Shown here one piece after another: positions 44,240-56,253 of a stretch of DNA of 64,000 nucleotides. Position numbers and translations under genes: made by a program. The notes beneath the pieces were generated by a model. That model was given only the letters and a program-made list of their open reading frames with translations. It was not told where the DNA came from and ran no database searches. This stretch comes from Ophiodon elongatus (Eukaryota > Chordata > Actinopteri > Perciformes > Hexagrammidae), in contig JACSYO010000016.1 of assembly GCA_016806645.1 (NCBI GenBank), forward strand, positions 1 to 64,000, read 5' to 3'. Numbering within the stretch: the first letter of the stretch is position 1; every line of letters starts with the position of its first letter.

Positions 44240-45362
44240 GTAAACCCTGTCCGCTCTGTCAACACTGTTTGTGGGTGAGAAGCTCAATATCACTTGTGGT
44301 GGAAATCACATTCACTTGTATTAACTAAATGAAGTGGAGAAAACTAACTTGTAAATTGGTATGCACACATGGGTCCAAGATTTCACTGGATATCCACAGT
44401 CAGAAGACCTGTACAGTAGTCTACATGAATGGCAGCAGAACGCTGCAGCCATTTACATAATGGCAATACAAATATGTTGTGCATCCAGTGAGGTAAAGAC
44501 CAGAGGCAGATCTGGATCATCATGTAAAACATGATTCAGACAGCTTAGTGTGGAACCTGCCTGAGCTACTGGCTCTCTAATCTGCCATTACAGCCCATGA
44601 TGATGATCATATATTTAGTGTGCTACATCCATGTCATTCATTCTCTGGTGTAGGCACTCTTCCTCTGTCTTTGTTCAAATGATTACTGAGGATGTGTTCA
44701 TAAGGGCTCTATCTTTAGACTGAAGCAGCTAAAACATTCCACTTCACTTCAGTGGTTGCCATGGAAACAGTACCGAACTGCACCAAAGTAGTATTGGTAT
44801 GTTGATGATGACAAGAAGTGTAATGATGAAATGATGAAGAGGACTGTCCTATGAATGACTGAATTGTCTTTAGATTGGGTTGTGTTGGTCATGTTCACAA
44901 GAAGATCAGTTTGAGCAGATCAAGAGCTGAAAGCTTTCAATCCCAATCCAGTATCCATTTATGAGAAGATCATGACACGCTTGAAAGCTAGCTAATGAGT
45001 GGACCTTGTGGTTTCCATGAAGTGAACAAAGAAAATGATGGAAACATGATATAATTTTGTGTCTTTATTTATAAGGACAATGCACACGGACGTTTTAAAA
45101 CATGCAACATATAGGTATCACTATAGTGTCCACAGTCAGCTGTAGCAGCGGAGTCACAGCCGAACACAGTGCAGGTCAGTATTAGTTGCGGCTGGTGGAA
45201 TTTTGTTTTTGGTAGGGCCATCCAATCAATTTCAGCAAACCTCCCAGTATGATTCAATGCAAAAAAAGGTATCAAACACGCATTACTACTTTGCAGTTAA
45301 ATATTTAACATTTATTCCAACACTTTGACATAATAAGGACATCTTATTCATACAATTCAGTA

Positions 45363-45365
<3 letters not shown>
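44240..45365. other. No gene seen
   Basis: Mixed AT-rich sequence with no recognisable exon or repeat. Confidence 0.5.
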
Positions 45366-45415
<50 letters not shown>

Positions 45416-45595
45416 CATATAATAATATTCAGTATATTATGATATATAAATACCATATAATATAAATATCATATAATATAAATATCAAATATATTATAAT
45501 AAAATATAAATATATTATGATAAAATATAAATATATTATAATATAAATCACACATATATACATATATATATAATCTAATAGAACATGTTTATATA
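45366..45595. repeat. (TA)n and AT-rich low-complexity block
   Basis: An uninterrupted TA run of about 36 bp followed by ATATAAATATC and TATAATATAAATA variants. An open frame rich in Tyr and Ile on the - strand is an artefact of composition. Confidence 0.95.
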
Positions 45596-45912
45596 TTAAG
45601 ATGCCCCTATGAACCTTGTTTGTTGGGGAAACACCCAATCAGTGTGGTGAGGAAACATTGCATGTTTTTCTGACAGACATGTTTCTTGTGGGACTTCCAC
45701 AACATGTACAAAGCATAAATAGTGGTTATTTCTTCCATGGTGATGGCGAAAATGAACTACTTCCACGGAGATAAGCCACGCCCTCTCTCCAGCGGCGCGT
45801 CTAGCGCGAAAAAGCGAATGACGCGAAATAACCACAAATAGTCCGGCGAGTAAACTCAAGCGAAAAAACGTTGCAAATATTCGCAAGGCTTTTGGTGTGA
45901 ACGCACCTTTAG
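45596..45912 (-). mobile_element. Harbinger-type transposon 5' end, copy 1
   Basis: Read on the - strand it starts GGTGCGTTCACACCAAAAGC, passes GCGAATATTTGC and CGCCGGACTATTTGTGG, and then an ATG opens MEEITTIYALYMLWKSHKK, like the N-terminus of fish PIF/Harbinger transposases. A stop follows and the element is lost at about 45596. The copy at 50265-50860 is homologous and in the opposite orientation. Confidence 0.7.
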
Positions 45913-47085
45913 GGTCGGGTCTTCTTGGAAGAGTAGTGCTCGTGCTCGTCATTGTCATGTCGTTAAAATGGCGCCTCGCGAGACTAGCCCTGACGAGAAC
46001 GCGCAGCTTGGGTCTATTTTTTTATTTGGGTCTCATTTATATCTTTAATCAGTAATTGGCTAAACTGCTTGTTAGACCCGGCTCTTTTGGGCCAAATCGA
46101 TTTGGCCCAAGCGCAGTTGAGACATGCAGACAGGCGGAGAGGACGTGCATGAAAAGCATATATTTTGCGCAGATATCCTATTTTAGAAATATTACTGGGT
46201 GTATTCCATATTTCAAAAACAAAAATGTTGACAATTTGTATAATTTATTATTATTATTATAATTATCTTCTTTTTTTTTGGCTCAAGGTGTGGCCAGGCC
46301 CCATGGCCCTCTATTGGCCAGCTGCCACTGGTCAGTACGCACAAGCAGCCTCTGAACACAATATAGAGTCCGACCCAGCTTAAAAGAATGACTTTGAAAA
46401 CGGCAACTTGCTTTAACAAAAAAAATATACATCCACTGACAGATCGCAGGCAATTTCACTTTCCTCACAGCTACAGCGAAGTTCAAGCTGCATTCAAACT
46501 TAATGTTATCCATACATTTTGTGGTCACATGTAATCTTTCAAGGTACAACTCCTGTGAAATGTAATCCCATCAACTCGACCTGTGTGTTAGAAATGTAAA
46601 GATCACAGTTATATTGTGAGTCGGGGCCTAAAAATGAACATTCTGGTTAATAGCAGCAGCTGAGAGACGCTGTAATCATTTACACACAAGGAACCGCAGC
46701 GTAACTTCAAGTTTAAACTCTGTTAATGGTGAATAATGCATAAACTTGACACACACCTCCTTTCCGTCCGTCAGAATCTGTGCACCAGCCACCGTAACTC
46801 AAGGATCCAGCATTCCAAGTCCCTGCAAAATGTAGGACACCACAGCTCATTCTAATGAAAGGTGTTTTACCTTAACCTCATACGCAGGTGAAATATAGTT
46901 GTTACTCTAACCTTCATCCTTTCATATTGTTCTCCTCTCACCCCGAGCTTCATGCATCCCTGAACACACACATTCATTTTTTAACACCTATAAAGTGTGT
47001 AAAGACATTAAAAACATTTGCCATTATTATAGAATATTAAACTGTCTAGTTTGTAGGACCGGGGCAGGTCCTAAGGGAGCACAGT
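45913..47085. other. No gene seen; long palindrome inside
   Basis: A perfect 24-bp palindrome, with centre AAATCGATTT and arms GGGCC/GGCCC, lies at 46087-46110. Nothing else was recognised; frames near 46056-46549 overlap on both strands without motifs. Confidence 0.5.
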
Positions 47086-47089
47086 GAAT

Positions 47090-47390
47090 TAAATGGTAAA
47101 TGGACCTGTACTTGGATATATCTTTTCTAGTCTTCCAACCAGTCAAAGCGCTTTAACACTACATGACATCATTCACACCCATTCACACACTGGCTAAGGT
47201 GCCACCTGCCCATCAGGAGTAGCTAACATATATACATCATTCATACACTGTAGGAACAGCTACGGGAGCACTTTGGAGTTAAGTGTCTTGCCCAAGGACA
47301 CATCAACATGGACTAGTGGAGCCGGGGATCGAACCGCCGATTCCTCTGATTGAAGGACGACCCTGCTCACCACTGAGACACGGTTGCCTG
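47090..47390 (-). mobile_element. tRNA-derived SINE, copy 2
   Basis: On the - strand an A-box-like CCGTGTCTCAGTGGTGAGCA (about 47365-47384) and a B box GGTTCGATCCCC (47325-47336) head the element; the body has TGTCCTTGGGCAAGACACTT and the 3' end TACAAGTACAGGTCCATTTA. It ends about 20 bp before the 3' tail of the L2-like LINE at 47410. Confidence 0.88.
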
Positions 47391-47408
47391 GCCCCTAGAC
47401 ACCCTCCA

Positions 47409-50207
47409 TTCAATTCAATTAAATTTATTTTGTATAGCCCACAATCACAAATTACAAATTCTCCTCAGAGGGCTTTACAATCTGTACACATACGACATCC
47501 TCTGTCCCAGGACCTCTCATCGGTTCAGGAAAAACTTCCCCCAAAAAAAACTTTTAGCGGGGAGAAAAAGGGAAGAAACCTTCGGGAGAGCAACAGAGGA
47601 GGATCCTCTATCAGGACAGAAGTACAATAGATCTGATGTGTACAGAATGAACAGCATAACAGAGTTACAACACATTCAATGCATATGACAGAAATGATTC
47701 ATATAATGAGAGTAGTAGCATGATGAAAAAGTTACAACTACCCAAAATAAGACAGGATGTGCCTGATTTTATTATGTTCCGGAGGTGAAAAAAGGCAGTC
47801 CTTGAGATTTATTTTACGTTAGAGTTAAAGGACAAGTCCTGATCAAAGAGAACTCCGAGATTCTTTACGGAGGTGCTGGATGCCAGGGCAATGCCATCAA
47901 GAGAAACTATATCAAAAGATAATTGATTTCAGAGGTGTTCTGGGTCTAGTAAAATAACTTCAGTTTTGTTTAACATCAGGAAGTTGCAGGTCATCCATGT
48001 TTTTATGTATTTAAGACATGCTTGTGTCACACATTCCACCACACCTCATTCCCCTCACCTGGTCCTCCACGCCCACCTCACCTGCAGCACATTCCCTCAT
48101 CAGTCCCTCACTAGTTAAGCCCTCCAATCGCACCTGTTCACTGCCAGATTGTCTTGTGTGATTCTGCCAAGCTCTCCAGCGTTACTCTAGTTTATGTATC
48201 TGATCTGCCTGGTCCAACCCTGCCTGCCTGCCCGCCCGCCTTGACCTTTGATCTTCTGCCTGCCCCTTTTTAGATTTGTTTGCCTCAGTGACTGATCTCC
48301 CGGTTTTGACCCTGCCTGTATACCTAGTAAACAGAACTATCCTTGTACCTCTGTCTCGTTGTCGTGCTTTTGGGTTCCGGTTTGTACCGTAACAGCTTGA
48401 AGTTTAGTAAGCAGGTTGGTTTCGTGTTGCTTGATCTATAGATATAGTTGAGTATCATCTGCATAACAATGAACGTTTATGGAGTGTTTTCTGATAATAT
48501 TGCCCAAAGGAAACATATGCAAGGTGAATAAAATTGGTCCAAGTACAGAACCTTGTGGAACTCCATGACTGACGTTGGTGGTCATCACATATACAAATTG
48601 AGATCGATCTGATAAATAGGATCTAAACCAGCTTAGTGTGGTTCCTTTAATGCCAATCAAATGTTCTAGTCTCTGTAATAGGATGTATTGATCAATGGTA
48701 TCAAATGCAGCACTAAGGTCTAACAAGACAAGGACAAGTCCTTTATCTGATGGAATTAGAAGGTCATTAGTAATGTCCACCAGTGCTGTCTCTGTGCTGT
48801 GGTGTTTTCTAAATCCGGACTGAAAATTCTCATATAAACAATTGTTCCGTAGAAAGTCACACAACTGATTTGCGACTACTTTCTCAAGGATTTTAGAGAG
48901 GAAGGGAAGGTTAGAGATCGGTCTATAGTTAGCCTCTGGATCAAGAATGGGCTTCTTAAGAAGACTTTTAATCACCGCTACTTTAAAAGACTGTGGTACA
49001 TTGGCTGTTAGTAAAGACAGATTGATAATATCTAGTAGAGAGCTGCTAATTCAAGGTCAAACTTATTTAAGCAGCCTTGTCGGGATGGGGTCTAAGAGAC
49101 AGGTAGAAGGTTTAGAAGTAGAAATTGTTGAAGATAATTGGTCAAGGTCGCTAGGAGAAAAGCCATTTAAATTTCAAGAAGTGATTACTACTGAGGTCTA
49201 TATGAATACACGGCTCAACAGAGCTGTGACTCTCAGTCAGCCTGGCTACAGTGCTGAAGAGAAACCTTGGGTTGTTCTTATTTTTCTCTATTATTGATGA
49301 GTAATAGGCTGCTCTGGCATTACGGAGGGCCTTCTTATATGTTTTAAGACTATCCCGCCAAACTAACCCAGATTCTTCTAAATTGGTGGAACGCCATATC
49401 CTTTCAAGCTTTCGTGATGGGTGATTTAATTTGCAGGTTTTTTGCGCAGTACTAAGGCTATCATTATTGACATTTACATGAATATTAAAATCACCTACAA
49501 TAAATAACTTTATTGGTTTTAAGGACTAAACTTGATAAAAACTCTGAAAATTCAGATAGAAATTCAGAATACGGACCTGGGGCCCGATACACTATAACAA
49601 AAATAATTGGCTGTATTGTTTTCCAGGATGGATGTGAAAGACTATGAACAAGGCTTTCAAATGAGTTGTAGTTTAATTTAGGTTTAGGGTTTATTAGTAG
49701 GCTTGAGTCAAAGATGGCTGCTACTCCACCTCCTCGGCCGGTGCCTCGAGGAATGTGAGTATTAATGTGACTTGGAGGAGTTAATTAATTTAGGCTGACA
49801 TATTCTTTATGACACAGCCAGGTTTCAGTAAGACAGAATAAATCAATATGATTGTCTGATATTAAATAATTTACTAATACAGCTGTAGATGACAGAGATC
49901 TGATATTTAAGAGTCCACATTTAATTATCCTATTTTGTTGCACCACCAACACAACAGTTGGTAGTTGGTTAACTTTAATGAGGTTATTTTGGATAACTCT
50001 TGTGGTTACTTTAAGTGGCCGTGGGGCAGACACAGTCTCTACAGTAGCTAACGACTGAGCTTCCATGGTGCGGAGCCGTGCCTCTAACTCACTGAGCCTC
50101 GCCTCCAACCTAGAAAAAAAACTACACTTATTACATGTACCGTTATTTTTAAGGGAGGCAGAGGAATGGCTAACCATGTGACACACTGAGTAATGTACAG
50201 TGACCAT
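47409..50207 (-). mobile_element. L2-like LINE, longest copy, decayed, split by solo LTR
   Basis: Read on the - strand: an N-terminal coiled-coil-like part at 50207-49785 (RLEARLSELEARLRTMEAQ) leads into the endonuclease start (CGLLNIRSLSSTAVLVNYL, DNHIDLFCLTETWL). Decayed endonuclease follows (SWKTIQPIIFVIVYRAPGPY), a shortened middle, then RT at 48975-48436 with NYRPISNLPFLSKILEKVVA, FQSGFRKHHSTETALVDITN, LDLSAAFDTID, GVPQGSVLGPILFTLHMFPL and CYADDTQLYL. The solo LTR at 48025-48394 cuts the frame between KLQACL-coding halves. The C-terminus is deleted before the 3' UTR, which ends in the (TTGAA)n tail at 47410. Confidence 0.9.
48025..48394 (+). mobile_element. Solo LTR, family A, copy 2
   Basis: Starts TGTCACACATTCC and ends TTTGTACCGTAACA, with perfect flanking GCTTG (48020-48024 and 48395-48399). 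Excising it with one GCTTG restores the LINE reading across the site (ACATGCTTGAAGTTTAG, comparable to 39704-39725 in reverse). At 370 bp it gives the probable ancestral length of family A. Confidence 0.93.
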
Positions 50208-50264
50208 AAACTACATCTCCCACACTGCATGTCGATTTTGTGAATGGCATCCTACCTACCGTTA

Positions 50265-50860
50265 TGCTGCGTTCACACCAAAAGCGTTGCGAATATTCGC
50301 GCCGCTTTACTCGCGCCGCTTTACTCACGACCGCTTTACTCACGCCGCTTTACTCACGCCGCTTTACTCACGTGAGTTTACTCGCCGGACTATTTGTGGT
50401 TATTTCGCTTCATTCGCTTGACTTGCGCTAGACGCGGCAGAGAGGGGGTGTGGTTTATCTTCGTGTAAATAGTTAATTTCTGCCATCCACCATAGAAGAA
50501 ATAACCACTTGTTCTGCTTTGTAAATGTTGTGGAAGTCCCACAAACGTGGGCACATCAGACGCCCTCGTGTCTGGGTTCATAATATTCATATTATTATAT
50601 ATTACATGTGTATATATAATATATAATATTATCCGTAGCTGCACACAGCTTCTCTAGGAACTGCGTCTGGAGGACAACCACTTCCAGTCTATCAACTTCT
50701 CCTCCATAGTTTCTGATTCAACAACGGCATGACGTCAGTGATGACAGGCGGAGCTTCTCAACGCTGATTGGCTTTAAAGACACAGCATCATGCAAATTTT
50801 TTGCGTTGCTCGGCGGAAATTCGCATTATTCGCATCCATTCGAGTCTATCGTTGACCTTG
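50265..50860 (+). mobile_element. Harbinger-type transposon 5' part, copy 2
   Basis: Starts GCTGCGTTCACACCAAAAGC, contains GCGAATATTCGCG, a tandem array of CGCCGCTTTACTCA units (50297-50380), CGCCGGACTATTTGTGG, then a decayed transposase start (IEEITTCSAL, stop, MLWKSHKRGHIRRPRVWVH). An AT-rich insertion near 50580-50630 and QLL...ELRLEDNHFQSI follow. The sequence degrades after about 50860 and no 3' inverted end was confirmed. Confidence 0.72.
50297..50380. repeat. Tandem CGCCGCTTTACTCACG units in a Harbinger end
   Basis: Five units of about 16 bp, sharing CGCTTTACTC, that are absent from the homologous copy at 45596-45912. It is a local expansion of the transposon's subterminal sequence. 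Confidence 0.85.
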
Positions 50861-53800
50861 TATGTAATTTAGCCATGTAAAGCTATGTGAGCAGGTGAGC
50901 CCCAGACCACATCTGTCACACATGTTTTTAGCAGCTCACAATTATTTGTTGTACCACAGTTATGTCACTCTCAACTGTGACAAAAAAAGCTTTGCACAAA
51001 GTTAATGTAATAACGTGTGTTTGATGATATTTGTCTTTGTTATTTTCTTTAAAAGTTTGATCTTTGATAGAGTAATGTGGGTTTCTTGCTTACATACATT
51101 TTTACATTTATATAAATGCATGTACACTTGAATAAACAATAATCAAATGCAGAGACAGTCATTTAACAATATGTTAGGGAGTTGTTACATTTATAAATTT
51201 TTACAGTTACAACCGGCGCTTTGGGGCAACCATAATGCTGATGTGGCCCAGGGTGAAAATTCGTTTGACACCCCTGATGTAGAGTATACAGTATGTGTAG
51301 TTTTGTTTTGCATCACTGGAATCACTGTAGTTCTGTGCACTTGGAATGACAAAAAAACATGACAACCTATTGAGTCTTGTTCATTGTAAGGTAGCACAAT
51401 CCATGCAATAAAGAAGTGCCCTTCTCTTTGTTGTTGGTTTATGTCAAATAAATGTAAAGACATGGCGGCTGAGATATTGAAGTCAACATTTTCCGAATTG
51501 GCACGTCTGGTGCATTAACAGAGAAGCCCCATTCAAAAAAAAAATTCTGTGCTTAAGTCACTCTGAAGATGTCCTGAGTCATCAAGTCCTTGACCTGAGT
51601 TTTCTGTTTTTTCAAACTCAACTGCCTGACACACTGTCTATTATGCAATAAAAGGTCTCCAGTATCCTGTAGCTCACAAATGCTGTTCTCTGATTACAAA
51701 GCTAATAAGATAATTGTGGGATCTCACCTTAGTTGATTGTATAGATGGTGCTATCAACTTTACATCAGAAAATCCCAAATGGACTAATTAGAATCCAGGG
51801 CAGGGATCTTATTTCAACAGTTTTCAACAGTGACAGTAAATGTTGTTAAATGTATGCAGGCATCTGCTTTACTGAGGACACACTGCTGAAAAGCAGATCT
51901 CTGTCTACCAAGCATGTACACACTTTCAGTGGGTAATGTTGCTATGGCAACAGCAACCTCTCCAATTAAAGCTTTTAGGTAGAGCAGTACTTCAAAAGGA
52001 ACTCAAGAATAAACCACCATTTTCTAACAATAAAGTTGTATCAGACTTATTGCTTCTGCATAACATGTATGGCTGTGTGACAGCCTGACAGCTCATAGCG
52101 AGTGCCTAACATTGTGACATACATACATGCTCATCCATTCACTGCTCACTCTTTGAAGCTATAAATATGGCAGAGTGGTACACTAATTGTGGGTCAGCAC
52201 TGGTGTCTGTGCATGTCCATCATGGGCATGAACAGCTGCACACACGCAGGCATATTCAGATAGAGACTGGCCGGGTGCTGCAGACTTAACTGTTCATTTA
52301 CAGTCTTTAAAAAACAAAACATGGTTATGTACTGATACCTTTGGGTCTATTTGTACCACGATTATGAAGATCTAGCATCCTAAAAAAGAGAAATACAGTA
52401 TGTACAAGCCATTTAAAGCTGACTTAAAGGTTCCCTGTTTTCAATTATTTATAGTGCTATGGAGCAATATTTCTTTCAAGAGGACCATTGTTTTGTTTGT
52501 ATTGTGCATGCGCACATTTATTGCCACCAGACACATTTGTATATGCTCTTCAGATAATTTATGGCTCTGTAGAAACAAATGAGCAGTGTCAAATACTACT
52601 TATAACCAGATAATCGTGGAATGTATGGTAAGATTCTTATGTACTATTTCAAAGAGGTCAAAGAGATAGACGCAGTCACTGTAGTATTTACTCCACTACC
52701 TTCTGATGGGTGGAAAAATGGAAAAAATACTATTGACAAGCCAAAGACTACCATGCATTACAGTCAAAGATAAGGACATGTTCTTTCATTACTATGAATA
52801 CATTGTAGTTTATTGTGACTCAATCCCATATACACCCCTCTACTACCCTAAATACAGCACCGTGTAAGTATTATGAGAGCAAGACAGGACTCACAGGTTC
52901 CACACCTCAAACACAGACTGGCCAATCAGAGTGAAACATCAGCCAGCTCTGACCGTCACCAACCCGCTCTGCTCCATGGACTCTTGTGCATCAGATTGTC
53001 TTCATTTCCTGGTTTAGTGGATTTGGAGCACGTCATGGTTGTAATAGTGATACTCGTTAGAGGTGAGAAATAGGTTTCACCTTCAGACGCATGATGTTGA
53101 ACCTTACTTCTGCCTCTCTCTAGATCACGTTTTCATTTTTTCAACAACGAGATAATATTTCTTCAGGGAGTGCAGTTAGTGACAGTGTGGGCTCCATTGT
53201 AATATAGCTCTGACAGTTTGACAGAGTAGCAGCAGGGCTTAGCGTATGGAAAATTAGCTCCAGAGGACAACTGTGATATTGTAACAAGAAAATCCCCTGA
53301 GGTCAAAAGAGCATTTTCCCCATAGACTGTTGACAGGACAGCTTGATGTGCAAAAGTATTTAAACCATAAAAGTTTCACTTTTGTGAAATGTTCCTTGGG
53401 CCTAGAAATGTTCTGTTCATGTGCGTGACGTCATCCCAATCTAACGTCTGTGGGCCGAGGGGACGGAGCAGGCGGGGCCAGAGACTTTATGCATGTCATC
53501 CGGACAGCGCTGGAGCAGACCAGGGAGAGAGACGCTTTCCTGTCATTCAAATCAATTGACACGAGGAATTCACTGAAGTTTTGAAACTAACACATTGTTG
53601 AAAGTCCGAAAACCCTCCCCATTTACTATTTAGTGCACTATATTTACTCTCTGAATTTGTGCATACATTCTGAGTGAAAAATGTATGCTCTATATAGTAC
53701 CCTCAAGAAGTCCCACAGTGGACTGAGGGGCAGTGTCCATGCCATGCACACTGTGGACACTAATGTGAACACTGATATGTAAAGAAGTTGAACACATTGT

Positions 53801-53890
53801 TTGTAGGTTTGTACTTTACATTTATGTATAGTTTGTGCATCCATATACATATTGAATGTCTGTGTGTGTGTTGTGCAAGATTTGTTCGGC
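50861..53890. other. No gene seen; hAT-like terminus near 51276
   Basis: Mostly AT-rich unique-looking sequence. CGTTTGACACCCCTG ending at about 51276 is a typical inverted hAT end, followed by ATGTAGAG, which fits the hAT target pattern; the opposite end was not found. No exon was recognised. Confidence 0.45.
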
Positions 53891-53924
53891 AGAGGTATTT
53901 CAGGCACATGATTGGCTCTGTGAC

Positions 53925-54121
53925 AGACTCACAGGGAGCAGATAAAGAGAGGGAGAGGGAGAGGGAGGAGAGTCTTCCCAGTCAGTCGGAATCTCTCAGC
54001 CTACATAATTTCCCGACACAACCTCAGGCTCAGTAATGTTGTAAAGGCTGCGAGAGTGAGCTCTACCTTCCTCACACGGTCTGCTCTCACCTGCTCGAGG
54101 ACGCACACAGCACTCACCCGG
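53925..54121 (+). other. Possible non-coding first exon with splice donor
   Basis: A GAGAGGGAGAGGGAG run is followed by about 130 bp of moderately GC-rich sequence ending in ACTCACCCG|GTGAGTAG, a strong donor. This resembles a 5' UTR exon of a gene lying downstream (+). No coding exon was recognised after it and no core promoter element stands out, so support is weak. Confidence 0.25.
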
Positions 54122-54840
54122 TGAGTAGACCTCTGTAGCGCTGCTACTGTGTGCTATTTGCTATTTTCTGTCTATTTGAAGCTGAGGACTTTCAAGGGTA
54201 GATGCTCTTGTCAGATGGAGATTACAATGTCCAGAGATTACCACTGAGTTGTAGTTATGCAGAGATAACTTGTTGTTACAGGAGCTAAAATGAGCCAATC
54301 TTTTAATTCCTTAAAGCTGTCGGCTGCTTGCAGCCTCTTAGCAGAGGTCTGGCTTTAACTAACATTACTTTTACTGACACGGATAGACACACACAAACAG
54401 CAGCTAAGGCTACAAAGTCACTACTCGTCATATTTTCAAGCTCTCAAGGAATCACATTTAAAACGCAGAAATGAACATGTTTTAAACTGCGAAGCTGCAA
54501 ACTACAGTACATGTATTTGGGTGTAATTAATGTATGTACATAGACACACATTCATACACTCCCACTGACATGCTGTTGTTCTGGGCTGTGTGCAGAGAGC
54601 CAGGCACTGTGCGCCCTCTCCTTCCCACTCATTTCAGCATATGTGGCAGAGCTGGGGAGGGAGGACTCTGAAGGGAGGAGAGAGCTCATTTTAACACCTC
54701 TGTCCAGACCTGAAAACACTCTGCTGTTACCTTCATATGGACTACATCCAGCCTAACCTAAAGCTTGAGTGATATATTGTAATACAGAAAGATATTCATT
54801 ATAGTTACAGAGATTTAATAGCATAATCTAGCATTCCCTT
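54122..54840. other. No gene seen
   Basis: Nothing recognisable apart from being downstream of the candidate exon donor. Confidence 0.45.
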
Positions 54841-54844
54841 AGTT

Positions 54845-55030
54845 AAAGGAATAGTTAAACATTTAGCTCAATATGCTTTGTGTTTCTCTGAGTGAGATGT
54901 TCAGCTGGATATCAGCCTCATGTTTGTGTGTTAAGTACAGAGCTGGAGTTGAGGCATGGTTAGCCTAGCTTAGCAAAAAGACTAGAATCAGTGGGAAACA
55001 CCCAGCCTGGCTCTGTTCAACATTTACAAA
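54845..55030 (+). repeat. Teleost dispersed repeat (TTAGCTTAGC type), copy 2
   Basis: AAGGAATAGTTAAACATTTA at the start, GGTTAGCCTAGCTTAGCA in the middle and GAAACACCCAGCCTGGCTCT near the end form the consensus of a common fish repeat, also seen reversed at 2980-3125. Confidence 0.6.
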
Positions 55031-55111
55031 CAGCCCTAATGGTTGTATGTGTTTTATCAGTACAGAATGTAAAGAATTTACAGAAATGTAAAAACAAAGT
55101 GAATGGTTTAA

Positions 55112-55793
55112 CTCTCTGGGGTCGACGGACCCGCCGATGCGTTTTCGCGGTGTTTACTCGATGTTTAAATGAATTGCTCCGCAACAATAAGGCACAGAAA
55201 TATTATTGAGATGTTGTCGGAATCGTAGACTCTCCACTTCCATGTCCGGGTTCCCACGAGATCGTACGTGACTCACACAGTGAGCTAGGAGCTTGGATGT
55301 GTCGTGTGATTCGTGGGAGTTAACCTCCACCTCTCACCGTCATTTGTGGATTCGTGTGTTCGTCTACATTTTGTATTAAACTAACCAATGGACACTCAGT
55401 AAATCGCTAAGGACCTACCCATCACGCTACAGAAACACTGCAGTTTTCATTTCAGTCTGCATCCGAGAGCTCAGAGAGAAGAGAGGAAGTACGAAGAGAA
55501 AGTTTACAGTTAGCGACGTACTTTCAGCGATATATTTAATATTTTGTTTGAAAACAAAAACTGTTGTAATGTTTTTGAATTAAAAAAATCGGACTTCAAT
55601 TTTTCAGCTTTATGGCCAAATTATCTCTTTACACAGTGCCTTAGGACAATTGGTGCCTCATTTTATAGATAGCTGAGATTGTTCTGCAAATTATCATATA
55701 CAACACATGGGTATGTCTCATATGCAAGTACCTTTAAAGGTGAATTTAAGAAAATATGTAAAAATCGGGAAAATGCCCTTAGACCCCAGAGGG
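55112..55793. mobile_element. piggyBac-like non-autonomous element
   Basis: The left end is TTAA-CTCTCTGGGGTC and the right end, inverted, is TTAA-CCCTCTGGGGTC (11 of 12 matching), with the TTAA target on both sides (55108-55111 and 55794-55797). TTAA duplication with CCCT-type ends is the piggyBac signature. The 682-bp interior has no transposase domain, so it is a MITE. Confidence 0.85.
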
Positions 55794-55797
55794 TTAA

Positions 55798-56251
55798 AGG
55801 GTCGTTCAGTGCAGGAACTGTTTATTGGCGCCAGCACTAGGTAGCTAAAGAAAGATATAATTTTCTCAGAAGTGGATCAAGAACAAACCAGAGCAGATAG
55901 GAAAGTGAATATTGGACATCCAAAAGGTGGCAACAAACACGACTGCAAATGAATGATAATGTGTCTGCTGGATGTGTAAATAGGCAACTCTTTGCTCACA
56001 CTCCAGCAGTATAATAAGCCATTTGAACTTCATGAGGTGGATAATATGTCTGTGGCTAAAAACACATGATATGAGATATCATATAACTATTGAAAAGAAA
56101 GGGAATAGGCGTAGTTCCCAAATTGTCTTTTGCTTTAAATTCTAAATACCAAAAAAGTATTAAGTAGTAAGTCTGTTTGAAAAAAATCCATTGTGGCTCA
56201 TGAAGTCAACGTATTAATGACTCTGAATTGACTAAATTCAAAACACTTATT
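55798..56251. other. No gene seen
   Basis: AT-rich spacer between the piggyBac-like and Tc1-like elements. Confidence 0.5.
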
Positions 56252-56253
56252 TA

